Positions 36,129 through 48,051 of a DNA stretch of 64,000 nucleotides are shown here, in pieces. Under the pieces are notes generated by a model. The model worked only from the letters and a program-made list of their open reading frames with translations, made no database searches and was not told where the DNA came from. Numbering within the stretch: the first letter of the stretch is position 1; every line of letters begins with the position of its first letter. This DNA is from DIGJ01 sp036658435 (lineage in GTDB: Bacteria; Bacillota; Clostridia; Lachnospirales; Lachnospiraceae), in contig JAVXEO010000001.1 of assembly GCA_036658435.1 (NCBI GenBank), positions 1 to 64,000 of the forward strand. The letters run 5' to 3'. Both the position numbers and the translations under genes were made by a program.

Positions 36129-36479
36129 CTACTTTTCTTCTTCTTCTTCTCCAAATACTTCCTCAAATTCCATGGAATCCAGATATTGATCAAAAGCTTC
36201 GGAAACAGCATCAAATTCATCATCATTTTCAATGTTAATTAATTCAATTTCGTCGTTTTCTTTTGTAACAAGATGATAAAGGAAAACGGTTCCCTCTTCC
36301 TCTTCTTCCTCATCTTCCTCTAAGGGGAGTAATGCAATATATTTCTTACCGCCAACTTCCAAAGTAGTAAGAACCAGACATTCAAGTTCGGTATCATCGT
36401 CTAAGGTAAGAGTTACGGTATCATGCTCTTCTTCGTTCTGTCCCATTGCCCAATTTGCTTCTAAATTATCTTTGCTCAT
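36129..36479 (-). CDS. DUF1292 acidic protein
   Basis: 116 residues, very acidic: Glu runs near residues 70-80 and at the C-terminus. The core DTVTLTLDDDTELECLVL...GKKYIALLPL...VFLYHLV is the DUF1292 (YrzB-like) pattern, small cytoplasmic proteins of unknown function common in Firmicutes. ATG 36479 has AAGAGGT upstream; an in-frame ATG at 36506 has no ribosome site. Convergent with glyA and divergent from groES. Confidence 0.85.
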   Translation of the reverse strand: MSKDNLEANWAMGQNEEEHDTVTLTLDDDTELECLVLTTLEVGGKKYIALLPLEEDEEEEEEGTVFLYHLVTKENDEIELINIENDDEFDAVSEAFDQYLDSMEFEEVFGEEEEEK

Positions 36480-36691
36480 AATGACCTCTTTTCTTAATGA
36501 ATTCAATTTAAATTTTCTTATTTCCCGCAGGCAGGAAACATATAACCTAAGATGAATGTAACAGAAATAAGGATAAAATGCAAGAAAAAAGCAAAACAGA
36601 AAAGAAAATAGAAAAAATGAGATTATACGAGAAAATAAGAGATAGAATGAATAAAATGCAAATATTATGGGAATACATCAAATCAGGACAG
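36480..36691. other. Gene-poor spacer between DUF1292 and the groESL promoter
   Basis: Part of a 320-base stretch without a recognised gene. It should contain the minus-strand promoter of the DUF1292 gene, though no clean box pair is seen. On the plus strand a 41-codon frame (36578-36703, Lys-rich, TAAGGA 4 bases before ATG) is the only small frame of note; it overlaps the groES -35 and is not called as a gene. Confidence 0.5.
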
Positions 36692-36720
36692 TTGATTTTA
36701 TAGAATAAATTCACTAATAT
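36692..36720 (+). promoter_or_regulatory. Promoter of groES-groEL
   Basis: TTGATT (36692-36697), 17-base spacer, TAATAT (36715-36720), immediately upstream of the CIRCE operator. Confidence 0.7.
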
Positions 36721-36731
36721 ATGTTTAACGT

Positions 36732-36758
36732 TTAGCACTCGATAAAAAGGAGTGCTAA
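36732..36758 (+). promoter_or_regulatory. CIRCE operator (HrcA binding site)
   Basis: TTAGCACTC (36732-36740), 9-base spacer, GAGTGCTAA (36750-36758): an exact match to the CIRCE consensus. It covers the transcription start region of groESL, so the HrcA repressor should block it until heat shock. No hrcA gene is in the window. Confidence 0.97.
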
Positions 36759-36799
36759 TAACAAAAACGCTGACTAAAATATATAAGGAGGAATATAGA

Positions 36800-37087
36800 A
36801 TGAAATTAGTACCATTAGGAGACAAAGTTGTATTAAAACAATTAGAGGCAGAAGAAACTACAAAGTCTGGCATTGTATTACCAGGTCAGGCACAGGAAAA
36901 ACCACAGCAGGCGGAAGTAGTTGCCGTAGGACCGGGTGGAATGATTGAAGGAAAAGAAGTAACGATGCAGGTGAAAGCCGGTGATAAGGTTATTTACTCC
37001 AAATATGCAGGGACAGAGGTGAAATTGGACGGAGAAGAATTTATAGTTGTAAAACAAAATGATATTGTTGCAATTGTAGAAGCTTAA
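36800..37087 (+). CDS. groES: Co-chaperonin GroES
   Basis: 95 residues, standard. It caps the GroEL ring. LVPLGDKVVLKQLEAEE at the N-terminus, the mobile loop TTKSGIVLPGQA (about 20-31), VVAVGPGG and the terminal NDIVAIVE are all as in the family. AAGGAGG precedes ATG 36800; an in-frame ATG at 36752 lies inside the CIRCE element and is rejected. Regulated by CIRCE/HrcA. Confidence 0.97.
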   Translation: MKLVPLGDKVVLKQLEAEETTKSGIVLPGQAQEKPQQAEVVAVGPGGMIEGKEVTMQVKAGDKVIYSKYAGTEVKLDGEEFIVVKQNDIVAIVEA

Positions 37088-37107
37088 TAAAATAGAAAAA
37101 TAAGTAA

Positions 37108-38784
<1,677 letters not shown>

Positions 38785-38808
38785 TTTTAGATAGAAGTTA
38801 GTTAAAGG

Positions 38809-38854
38809 GTCTTCTCGGACAAAAGGAATGTTTTTAGTCTGGGAAGACTTTTTT
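38809..38854 (+). terminator. Intrinsic terminator after groEL
   Basis: 12-bp stem with two G-T pairs (38809-38820 with 38837-38848), then six T. Confidence 0.88.
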
Positions 38855-38956
38855 GTTACATAGGAAAGAGCTTTTTAATGTAATAAAAACATAGATTTTT
38901 TGCTTCAAACGTGGTATGATTCTTGAAAACAAATACAAATATAGGAGGATGTCAGA

Positions 38957-39457
38957 ATGGAACAACTATATGCGGAGGCCGGTTGTAAACCCAAGAAAAA
39001 TGGGAAAGATTATTTAATACAGATTGGAATGATAGCAGGTGTAATTGTATGTGTGGGATTGTTTCTTTTTTCGGGTTCCATCTTGCTTGGTCTGCTTGGA
39101 ACCGCAGGAATTGTAGCCGTAGTTTTACTCTATCCTAAGCTAAACTATGAATATGAATATGTATTTTGCGATGGACAGATTGACTTTGACAAGATTCAGG
39201 GTGGAAACCGAAGAAAGACGGTTTTAAAAGTGGATATGGATGACATGGAATTATGTGGACCGGTAAAAGCTTCAGAACTGGCAAGCTATAAGAACCTAAA
39301 AGTGAAGGATTTTTCTTCCAGAAAAGAAGATGCAGCTACCTATGCGGCAATTGTAAGCATAAAAGGTGAAAATGTGCGAATACTGTTTGATCCAACACAG
39401 AAAATGCTGGAAGCCATGCGTATGAAATCTCCAAGAAAAGTTTTAAAAAACTGGTAA
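38957..39457 (+). CDS. DUF6106-like membrane protein
   Basis: 166 residues. Two neighbouring membrane helices (about 21-39 and 42-61) follow a short Lys-rich N-terminus, then an Asn/Tyr-rich turn (LNYEYEYVFCDGQIDFDKI) and a cytoplasmic beta-rich domain. It matches what I recall of DUF6106, a Lachnospiraceae-type family resembling bacterial PH-domain membrane proteins. Function unknown. TAGGAGG precedes the ATG. guaB follows from its own promoter starting 7 bases after the stop. Confidence 0.65.
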   Translation: MEQLYAEAGCKPKKNGKDYLIQIGMIAGVIVCVGLFLFSGSILLGLLGTAGIVAVVLLYPKLNYEYEYVFCDGQIDFDKIQGGNRRKTVLKVDMDDMELCGPVKASELASYKNLKVKDFSSRKEDAATYAAIVSIKGENVRILFDPTQKMLEAMRMKSPRKVLKNW

Positions 39458-39463
39458 AACCAT

Positions 39464-39492
39464 TTGACAGATGAATAAGGATTCGCTATACT
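39464..39492 (+). promoter_or_regulatory. Promoter of guaB
   Basis: TTGACA (39464-39469), 17-base spacer, TATACT (39487-39492): near-perfect sigma-A promoter, with a leader of about 70 bases and no hairpin recognised in it. Confidence 0.8.
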
Positions 39493-39502
39493 TCAAAGTT
39501 AA

Positions 39503-41023
<1,521 letters not shown>

Positions 41024-41063
41024 AAATGAGACGATAAAGTGCAAAGGAATTGCTGGATATAAA

Positions 41064-41702
41064 ATGAGTGAGAGACTTACGAGAAAAGAATGGAAACGTA
41101 GGAAAAGAATAAAAAAAGTGATTGGATTGAGCATTGCTGCACTGGTTGGTGTAGTAATGCTTGCTTTGCTTTTGAAACAAACAAGAAAAACAGATGCGCC
41201 GGGAATAAAGGTGGCTTTGCTTACACCAAATGAATATTCAAGACCCCAGACTCCTTTGAAGAAAATTAAAGGAATTGTAGTACATTATACGGCAAATCCG
41301 GGAACAACCGGTTGGGAAAACCGCAATTATTTTGAAAATTTAAAAGACTCCCATACCACAAAGGTAAGCAGCCACTTTATTATTGGATTGGATGGAACGA
41401 TTATTCAAAACATTCCGTTAAATGAAATTGCCTATGCTTCCAATGAAAGGAATGCAGATACGATTTCCATAGAATGCTGCCATCCAAAGAAGAATGGAAA
41501 ATTTACAAAAAAGACCTACGAATCTTTGATAAAATTGACGGCATGGCTGGCAGGGGAATACAATTTGAAGAAAAAAGATATTATCCGTCATTATGACGTG
41601 ACTGGAAAAAACTGTCCAAAATATTATGTAGAGCACGAAGAAAAGTGGAACCAATTTAAAGAAGATGTGTTTTCCTATGAAAACAAGAAAGAAAAAAAAT
41701 AA
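41064..41702 (+). CDS. N-acetylmuramoyl-L-alanine amidase (Amidase_2/PGRP), membrane-anchored
   Basis: 212 residues from ATG 41064. A basic N-terminus (RKEWKRRKRIKK) and one membrane helix (about 19-37) place the enzyme outside the cell. The amidase_2 domain carries the zinc ligands in VVHYTA and IIRHYDVTGKNCPKYY, with SSHFIIGLDG in between. It cuts the bond between N-acetylmuramic acid and L-alanine in peptidoglycan. The start is less certain; AAAGGA is 15 bases upstream and there is no better site. The dCMP deaminase follows 22 bases after the stop. Confidence 0.87.
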   Translation: MSERLTRKEWKRRKRIKKVIGLSIAALVGVVMLALLLKQTRKTDAPGIKVALLTPNEYSRPQTPLKKIKGIVVHYTANPGTTGWENRNYFENLKDSHTTKVSSHFIIGLDGTIIQNIPLNEIAYASNERNADTISIECCHPKKNGKFTKKTYESLIKLTAWLAGEYNLKKKDIIRHYDVTGKNCPKYYVEHEEKWNQFKEDVFSYENKKEKK

Positions 41703-41724
41703 GATAAAAATAAGGGGGAAAATT

Positions 41725-42204
41725 ATGAAACGAGAAGATTATATTTCCTGGGATACTTATTTTATGGGAATTGCAACCTTGTCTGCCATGAGAAGCAAAG
41801 ATCCAAATACGAGTGTAGGCGCCTGTATGGTAAGTGAGGATAACAAAATTTTATCCTTGGGCTACAATGGAATGCCAAGAGGGTGTTCTGATGATGAATA
41901 CCCATGGGAGAGAGAAGGAGAACCCATGGATACAAAGTATTTGTTCGTATGCCATGCAGAGCTTAATGCACTTTTAAATTATAGTGGACCCAATATGAAG
42001 AATGCAAAAGTTTACACAACCTTGTTTCCCTGTAATGAATGTACAAAGGCATTGATCCAAGCCGGAATTAAGGAAATTATTTACAACAGTGATAAATATG
42101 CTACAACCGATTCGGTAAAGGCATCAAAACGCATGATGCATTCTGCAAACGTGAAGTTTAGACCATATGAACCGGTAAATAAAGAGATTACCTTAAATTT
42201 ATAA
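41725..42204 (+). CDS. dCMP deaminase / ComEB-type cytidine deaminase family protein
   Basis: 159 residues. Zinc-dependent deaminase fold: CHAELNAL (His and catalytic Glu) and FPCNECTKAL (two Cys ligands), with SVGACMV and GYNGMPRGCSDDEYPWE before them as in dCMP deaminases. It converts dCMP to dUMP for thymidylate synthesis. The ribosome site AAGGGGG is strong; the frame extends upstream into the amidase gene but without one. Confidence 0.9.
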   Translation: MKREDYISWDTYFMGIATLSAMRSKDPNTSVGACMVSEDNKILSLGYNGMPRGCSDDEYPWEREGEPMDTKYLFVCHAELNALLNYSGPNMKNAKVYTTLFPCNECTKALIQAGIKEIIYNSDKYATTDSVKASKRMMHSANVKFRPYEPVNKEITLNL

Positions 42205-42210
42205 AGATTC

Positions 42211-42264
42211 TTTACAAAAAATTTACATTTACTTTTTGATTCCTTAACATTACTTTAATATGAT
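42211..42264 (+). promoter_or_regulatory. PhoP box array and -10 of the Na/Pi transporter-phoPR unit
   Basis: Four hexamers on an exact 11-bp period: TTTACA (42211), TTTACA (42222), TTTTTG (42233), TTAACA (42244), each separated by five bases. Firmicute PhoP sites are TT-A/T/C-ACA direct repeats with this spacing. A TATGAT (42259-42264) follows 9 bases after the last repeat, so PhoP would replace the -35 contact, as at activated pho promoters. The downstream gene imports phosphate and is followed by phoP-phoR. Confidence 0.8.
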
Positions 42265-42303
42265 GAAGAAACCTATTAAAGATAAAACGAAGGAGAAAGC
42301 ATT

Positions 42304-43968
42304 ATGTCGATGAGTGATGTAAGATTATTATTCCAATTTATTGGTGGATTGGGAATGTTCTTATACGGAATGAACACGATGGCGGATGGTTTACAAAAAG
42401 CAGCCGGAAGTCGTATGAAAAATATGTTAAAGGTATTAACCAGTAACCGTATTCTTGGAATTTTGGTAGGTGCATTGATAACCGCCATTATCCAAAGCAG
42501 TTCCGCAACCACGGTTATGGTTGTTGGCTTTGTAAATGCAGGATTATTTGACCTAACCCAGGCAGTGGGCATTATTATGGGTGCCAATATTGGAACTACC
42601 ATAACCAGCTGGCTGGTTTCTATGAATGAGTGGGGAAAAGTTCTGAATCCTGAATTTTTTGCACCTGTGATTATCGGTATAGGAGCGTTTACCATACTTT
42701 TTTCAAAAACCGGTAAGAAAAAACAAATGGGCGAAATTTTAGTTGGCTTTGGTGTACTTTTTGTAGGACTCAGCTTTATGTCAGGTGCCATTACCCCATA
42801 TAAGGATGCTCCAATTTTTGCAAAGGCATTTTCTGTATTTGGTTCCAATCCAATTTTTGGAATTTTGACCGGAGCCATTATAACGGCCATTATCCAAAGT
42901 TCTTCCGCGTCGGTGGGGATTCTTCAGACCCTTGCCATGAATGGTGTGGTAAGCTGGAGCGCCGCTGTTTATATTACGCTGGGACAAAACATTGGTACCT
43001 GTGTTACGGCATTGATTTCAAGCGCCGGCACTCATAGAACCGCAAAGAGGGCTGCGGTGATTCACTTTTTATTTAACTTAATTGGAGCCATAATTTTTGG
43101 TGCAGTGGCTTTTATTGTATTTATGATTTTGCCAAGGTGGGGAGGCCAGATGATAAATAGTGTGGAAATCTCTATTTTTCATACCATATTTAATATTACG
43201 AATACCTTGCTTTTACTGCCATTTGGAAACGTATTGGTAAAGCTTTCCGGCTTGCTGGTGCGTGAGGAAAAGGCAGAAAGCTATAAAGAAAGTGAATTGG
43301 AAGAACTTAAGAACCGTCTGGACGAAAGAATTCTGGAAAGTCCAACTTTTGCAGTGGAAAGAGCGGTACAGGAAGTTGTAAATATGGGATTTCTTACTTT
43401 GGATAATTTAAAAAGTGCAAAACGCGCACTGATGGAAGGAAAGGAAGAAGATATTTCAAAGGTACTAAAAGGAGAGGTTATTATCAATGGATATGAAAAA
43501 CAGCTGACAGAATACCTTGTTAAAATAAATAACCTTTCTTTAAACGATAACCAGCATATGTTAATGAAGAACCTTTTATACAGTATCAGCGACATAGAAA
43601 GAGTGGGAGACCACTGCGAGAACCTGGCAGAGCTGGCACAAACCTATTTAGAAAATCAGGATTCTTTTTCTCAGGAAGGCAAGGCGGATTTAGAAAATAT
43701 GTTCCAGAAAGCCACGGACTCTTTTGAATCGGCTATAAATGCAAGATGGACCGGAAAAAAAGAATATGTAATAAGAGAATTGGAATGTGAAGAAACCGTG
43801 GACCGTTTAGAAAAAGAATATCGAAAAAGACACGTAGAACGATTGGGGCAAAATACGTGTAATGCCCAAATGGGTGTGCTATTTACCGATGTATTAAGCA
43901 ATCTGGAGAGAGTATCTGACCATGCGGAAAACATTGCACAATATGTGGCCGAAGAGACGGAACAGTAA
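42304..43968 (+). CDS. Na/Pi cotransporter family protein with PhoU-like C-terminal domain
   Basis: 554 residues. Residues 1 to about 310 contain the inverted-repeat transporter core with the paired signature QSSSATTVMVVGF (first) and QSSSASVGILQ (second). Residues about 330-554 form a helical PhoU-like domain (ISDIERVGDHCENLAELA and SNLERVSDHAENIAQYV), which probably senses or gates phosphate transport. It imports phosphate with sodium. AAGGAG precedes the ATG. It lies behind a Pho box array and is followed by phoP-phoR 47 bases later, strong evidence for a phosphate-starvation operon. Confidence 0.92.
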   Translation: MSMSDVRLLFQFIGGLGMFLYGMNTMADGLQKAAGSRMKNMLKVLTSNRILGILVGALITAIIQSSSATTVMVVGFVNAGLFDLTQAVGIIMGANIGTTITSWLVSMNEWGKVLNPEFFAPVIIGIGAFTILFSKTGKKKQMGEILVGFGVLFVGLSFMSGAITPYKDAPIFAKAFSVFGSNPIFGILTGAIITAIIQSSSASVGILQTLAMNGVVSWSAAVYITLGQNIGTCVTALISSAGTHRTAKRAAVIHFLFNLIGAIIFGAVAFIVFMILPRWGGQMINSVEISIFHTIFNITNTLLLLPFGNVLVKLSGLLVREEKAESYKESELEELKNRLDERILESPTFAVERAVQEVVNMGFLTLDNLKSAKRALMEGKEEDISKVLKGEVIINGYEKQLTEYLVKINNLSLNDNQHMLMKNLLYSISDIERVGDHCENLAELAQTYLENQDSFSQEGKADLENMFQKATDSFESAINARWTGKKEYVIRELECEETVDRLEKEYRKRHVERLGQNTCNAQMGVLFTDVLSNLERVSDHAENIAQYVAEETEQ

Positions 43969-44015
43969 AATTAATGGGTGTGTGAAAGTGAAAGCACACG
44001 GATTGGAGCATAATA

Positions 44016-44720
44016 ATGGGTTTACAAACAATTTTGGCAGTGGATGATGAAGAGCATATTTTGGAACTCATTGGATACAATCTGGAGGCAGCCGGTTACT
44101 CGGTTCAAAAGGCGGAAACCGGAGAAATGGCACTGGAAATATTAAGAGAAAATGAAGTGGATTTGGTATTGCTGGATTGGATGCTTCCGGGAATGGATGG
44201 AATTGATGTTATTCGGGCCCTGCGAATGGAAGAGAAACACCGGAATCTTCCTATCATTTTATTGACTGCTAAGAATGAAGAAATTAACAAAGTCGTTGGA
44301 TTGGAAGTGGGAGCCGATGATTTTTTGTGTAAACCCTTTGGTGTCCATGAATTATTGGCACGAATTAAGGCAGTGCTTCGAAGAAGTACCGGAAGAGGAG
44401 AACAAAAAAAAGAGGATAATGTGGAAGTCATTCATGTTCATGGCTTAAGTATTGACAAAGAAAGAAGAACGGTTTTGGCAGAGGGACACCAGGTAGATTT
44501 ATCTTTAAAAGAATTTGAACTGCTGTACTATCTGGCAAAAAATCGTGATATTGTGTATTCAAGGGACCGTTTACTTGAGAAAATATGGGGCTATGATTTT
44601 GAAGGAGAGACTAGGACCGTAGACGTTCATATAAGTAACTTAAGAAAAAAAATAGAAAAGGATGATGCCAATCCGGAGATTATTAAAACCGTACGTGGAG
44701 TTGGATACAAGCTGGTATGA
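44016..44720 (+). CDS. phoP: Phosphate-regulon response regulator PhoP/PhoB
   Basis: 234 residues, OmpR type. Receiver: D10-D11 acidic pocket, phospho-acceptor D54 in LLDWMLPGMDG, T85 and K106. C-terminal winged helix with LSLKEFELLYYLAKN, VYSRDRLLEKIWGYDFEGETRTVDVHISNLRKKIE and RGVGYKL. It follows a Na/Pi transporter and a Pho box and is joined to phoR by an ATGA overlap, which together support a phosphate role. OmpR-type regulators otherwise resemble each other, so the specific name rests on context. Confidence 0.88.
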   Translation: MGLQTILAVDDEEHILELIGYNLEAAGYSVQKAETGEMALEILRENEVDLVLLDWMLPGMDGIDVIRALRMEEKHRNLPIILLTAKNEEINKVVGLEVGADDFLCKPFGVHELLARIKAVLRRSTGRGEQKKEDNVEVIHVHGLSIDKERRTVLAEGHQVDLSLKEFELLYYLAKNRDIVYSRDRLLEKIWGYDFEGETRTVDVHISNLRKKIEKDDANPEIIKTVRGVGYKLV

Positions 44721-46480
44721 AAAAAAAATTATTTTTATCCTATATTTTTATTATTCTTATAGCATTGGGAATTTCACTGACTACTTTTTGGAGTAAGGGA
44801 TATTCCCTTATTTCAACCCAAAGTGAAAAATATTATGTGATGCAAACAAGATATTTAGGTGACTTATTTTATTATGAAGCAAAGGAAGGCCACTACGAGG
44901 AGTTTGTAGAAAAATACAGTCGCCTAAATCATGTGCGTATTACCCTCATTGATGAAGAAGGAAACGTTCTCCATGATTCGCAAAAAAAAGGAAGCTTTGA
45001 AAACCATAAAGACCGAAAAGAAGTAAAAGAAGCACTTGCCGGTGGAGAAGGCTATGCCATTCGAAATTCCAAAACACTGGGACAGATGTACTGCTATAGT
45101 GCCATACCAGTAGAAAATGAATTCTTTTCCGGAGTTTTGAGAGTTTCCGTTCCAATGAAAGAAGTTATGGCAATGAGAGAGTATATGATTCGAACTTCCA
45201 TCCTCATTGCGTTCTTTTGTTTATGCCTGGCACTGGGGATTGCTTATGTCTTTAGCCGAAAATTAATAAAGCCAATTGAAAATATTACAGAGGCAGCTGA
45301 AAAAATATCCCATGGAGACTATGACATTACAATCTATACGAAGGAGAAGGATCAAATTGGAAGACTTGCCGGATCCTTTAACCGCATGTCAGGTAACCTC
45401 AGTGAAACCATAGAAAAACTGGTAAAGAGGAATATTGAATTAGAAGCCATGCTCTCTAGTATGCAGGGAGCCGTGGTAGCCATTGATCAGAACAATTTAA
45501 TTTTGTTCTTTAATACCAAATTTGCAGAAATGAATGGAGAACCGGATAAAGAATATATTGGCTGCCAGCTTTATGATGAGCTTCAAAATGAAACCATATC
45601 GGAAGGTATTGCTTTTGCCAAGAACAATGAGGTAAATAAGGTGACGGAGGGAATGTGGAAGGGATATTCCATTCGAACAACGGCAACGCCCCTATCGGAT
45701 GAACACACCATACTTGGTGTCCTTGTTATTATTGAAGACATGACAGAAATTCGAAGATTAGAGAATGTAAGAAGTGATTTTGTATCCAATGTAACCCATG
45801 AACTAAAGACTCCCCTTACATCCATTCGGGGATTTGTAGATACCTTGAAAAATGGAGCTGTGCAGGATGCCAATGTAGCAATGCGTTTTTTGGATATTAT
45901 TGATATTGAAACAGAAAGATTGTCTTCCCTGATTCAGGACATACTGTTGCTTTCGGAAATTGAGTCGAAACAGGACTTTGATGTAGAATCCTGCAATGTG
46001 AACCGAGTGATTTTAGAGGTGAAAAATCTATTGGAATCGGAATTTTTGGGAGAAGTAAAATTTCAAATGGAAGTGGAACCGTATATCCGCCCCTATCCTT
46101 GCAATCCGGGACGGTTAAAGGAACTTTTGATTAACTTAATTGATAATGGATGCAAATATACAGAAAAAGGATATGTAAAATTAATTTGTAAAGAAAAAGG
46201 GAACCAGCTTTATATAAAAGTAGAAGATACCGGAATTGGAATCGAAGAGGAACACCTTTCCCGCATCTTTGAACGTTTTTACCGTGTGGATAAAAGCCGT
46301 TCAAGAAAGCAGGGAGGAACTGGGCTTGGTTTGTCCATTGTAAAGCATATTGTAGAACTTTATAATGGAAAAATAAAGGTTGACAGCGTGGTTCTAAAAG
46401 GGACTACTTTTGAAATCTCGCTTCCTTATGGAGAATCCTCCAGGCAATTTCAAGAGACAGACTTCCAATCCATATGGTAA
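44717..46480 (+). CDS. phoR: Phosphate-regulon sensor histidine kinase PhoR
   Basis: 587 residues. Two membrane helices (about 5-24 and 157-178) flank an extracytoplasmic sensor domain; then HAMP (about 180-232), PAS (about 240-345), the HisKA dimer with phospho-acceptor H361 (NVTHELKTPL), and HATPase with NLIDNGCKYT (N box), DTGIGIEEEH, FERFYRVDKSRSR and GGTGLGLSIVKHIV. Domain order matches PhoR of Firmicutes. The last 20 or so residues beyond FEISLPYG are longer than usual and run antisense into the 3' end of the minus-strand gene that follows (77 bases of overlap). Confidence 0.88.
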   Translation: MKKKLFLSYIFIILIALGISLTTFWSKGYSLISTQSEKYYVMQTRYLGDLFYYEAKEGHYEEFVEKYSRLNHVRITLIDEEGNVLHDSQKKGSFENHKDRKEVKEALAGGEGYAIRNSKTLGQMYCYSAIPVENEFFSGVLRVSVPMKEVMAMREYMIRTSILIAFFCLCLALGIAYVFSRKLIKPIENITEAAEKISHGDYDITIYTKEKDQIGRLAGSFNRMSGNLSETIEKLVKRNIELEAMLSSMQGAVVAIDQNNLILFFNTKFAEMNGEPDKEYIGCQLYDELQNETISEGIAFAKNNEVNKVTEGMWKGYSIRTTATPLSDEHTILGVLVIIEDMTEIRRLENVRSDFVSNVTHELKTPLTSIRGFVDTLKNGAVQDANVAMRFLDIIDIETERLSSLIQDILLLSEIESKQDFDVESCNVNRVILEVKNLLESEFLGEVKFQMEVEPYIRPYPCNPGRLKELLINLIDNGCKYTEKGYVKLICKEKGNQLYIKVEDTGIGIEEEHLSRIFERFYRVDKSRSRKQGGTGLGLSIVKHIVELYNGKIKVDSVVLKGTTFEISLPYGESSRQFQETDFQSIW

Positions 46481-47048
46481 AGACTATGAAGATAGCAGCA
46501 TCCATAAAAAATGCTTCCGGAAGAATGTGGATAATCGGATCGGTTTCCGGTGAAAAGAGCCAGTAATCATTACGAAAAAGCAAAGTATGAAAGAGTAAAA
46601 ATACCCGATTAAAATCAATAAAAAAGCATGCAATAAGTAAAAGTGGAAGGATTGCAGTATAAAGAGCAGAGGAATGGAGAAAATACCAGTCCTTTGCTTT
46701 CCTTTTCTTAGAAATTAAATAAAACAAAAGGAGAACGGAAAAGCCGGAAAAGATAAAAAAAGTTCGAAAGACAGTTTTTACCTCTTCAAAATGAACCCGA
46801 CCTTCTTTCGAAGAAGGAAAAGAAGAAAGGGAAAAATCACCATGGTAAAAAGGGGAGTAGTAGTCAATTAAAGAATCATAATTACGGATAATTTCCATTT
46901 CTTCAAAGCCACTGCTTTCTACAATATTAAGATGCTCTATTTCCATATAATAAAAAGGACGAAAAAAAAGGACAATGCTAAGACCAAGAGAAAGGAAAAC
47001 GCAGAAAAAAAGTAAACTGCAAAGAAAGGCAAACAGATGACATTTCAT
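46404..47048 (-). CDS. TIGR01906 family integral membrane protein
   Basis: 214 residues from ATG 47048, which has TTGGAGC upstream on the minus strand. Four or five hydrophobic stretches (about 4-27, 101-120, 131-150, 183-205) flank an extracellular loop with the family block IVESSGFEEMEIIRNYDSLIDYYSPF. TIGR01906 proteins are of unknown function. The frame opens earlier to 47213 but without a ribosome site. The C-terminus overlaps phoR tail to tail by 77 bases; the two stops face each other. Confidence 0.8.
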   Translation of the reverse strand: MKCHLFAFLCSLLFFCVFLSLGLSIVLFFRPFYYMEIEHLNIVESSGFEEMEIIRNYDSLIDYYSPFYHGDFSLSSFPSSKEGRVHFEEVKTVFRTFFIFSGFSVLLLFYLISKKRKAKDWYFLHSSALYTAILPLLLIACFFIDFNRVFLLFHTLLFRNDYWLFSPETDPIIHILPEAFFMDAAIFIVFTIWIGSLSLEIAWRILHKEARFQK

Positions 47049-47223
47049 AAAAGCTCCAATCTGGGCGTTTTGTGCGCCGGAAGAATCAAAATACAAAGCA
47101 GTAAACTTGCTTATTTTTCCATTATATGATAAAATGTCACACAATGCAAAGACGAAAAGAAAGACTTTCAACGAAAAGAAAGATTTTCGAAAGTGCGAAT
47201 AATGGAAGGACATGGGTATAAAA

Positions 47224-48051
47224 ATGGCATATGAAATGATAGTGCTGGATTTGGATGGAACCTTAACGAACTCAAAAAAAGAAATTTCTCCTAAAACAAA
47301 AAAAGCATTGATGAAGACACAAGAAGATGGAATTAAAATTGTACTGGCTTCCGGAAGACCTACCCCAGGTATTTTACATCTTGCAAAAGAACTGGAGCTG
47401 GATCAATATGATGGATATATATTATCTTTCAATGGTGCAAAAATTATTCACTGTGCATCGAAAGAGGTTATTTATAACAAAACACTTCCAAAAGATATGA
47501 TATCCATGATCTTTCAAGAAGTGAAACGGTTGGGAACCGGTATTTTGACCTATACGGAAGAAGAAATTATTTCGGGAAATGGGATTGACCAATATTCTCA
47601 ATTGGAGTCAAGAGTCAATAAAATACCCATGAAAGAGGTAGAGGATTTTGACAAATATATTGACTTTCCTATCAACAAGTGTTTATTAACGGCAGATCCG
47701 GATAAAATTCTATATGCAGAGGAAGAATTAAAAGAAAAGTTTAAAGAAAAACTAAACATATACAAATCAGAACCTTTTTTCTTGGAAATCATGCCTAAGA
47801 ACATTGATAAAGCTTACTCTTTGAGTAAATTGCTGGAGCATGTAGGAATCAATAGAAAACAGATGATATGTTGTGGAGATGGTTTTAATGACCTGTCTAT
47901 GATTCGTTATGCAGGGCTTGGGGTAGCCATGAAAAATGCACAGGATCCAGTAAAAAAGGAAGCAGATTTCATTACTCTGTCAAACGATGAGGATGGCATT
48001 GCTTATGTAATAGAGAAATTTATAGAAAAGGAGATAGATTATGAGTTTTAA
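47224..48051 (+). CDS. Cof-type HAD-IIB hydrolase
   Basis: 275 residues. DLDGTLTNS at the N-terminus holds the HAD nucleophile Asp; LASGRPTPG is motif II; the Lys and GDGFNDLSMI are motifs III and IV. The cap domain (about residues 90-190) is the type of sugar-phosphate and flavin-precursor phosphatases. The exact substrate is unknown. The start is uncertain: ATG 47212 is 1 base from GGAAGGA, so ATG 47224 is preferred by homology. Its stop lies 11 bases into the next gene. Confidence 0.85.
   Translation: MAYEMIVLDLDGTLTNSKKEISPKTKKALMKTQEDGIKIVLASGRPTPGILHLAKELELDQYDGYILSFNGAKIIHCASKEVIYNKTLPKDMISMIFQEVKRLGTGILTYTEEEIISGNGIDQYSQLESRVNKIPMKEVEDFDKYIDFPINKCLLTADPDKILYAEEELKEKFKEKLNIYKSEPFFLEIMPKNIDKAYSLSKLLEHVGINRKQMICCGDGFNDLSMIRYAGLGVAMKNAQDPVKKEADFITLSNDEDGIAYVIEKFIEKEIDYEF

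Noticed and set aside
42276..42890. Minus-strand 204-codon frame antisense to the Na/Pi transporter
   Set aside because: It mirrors the transporter's glycine and alanine-rich helices and would overlap the Pho promoter leader; no ribosome site.
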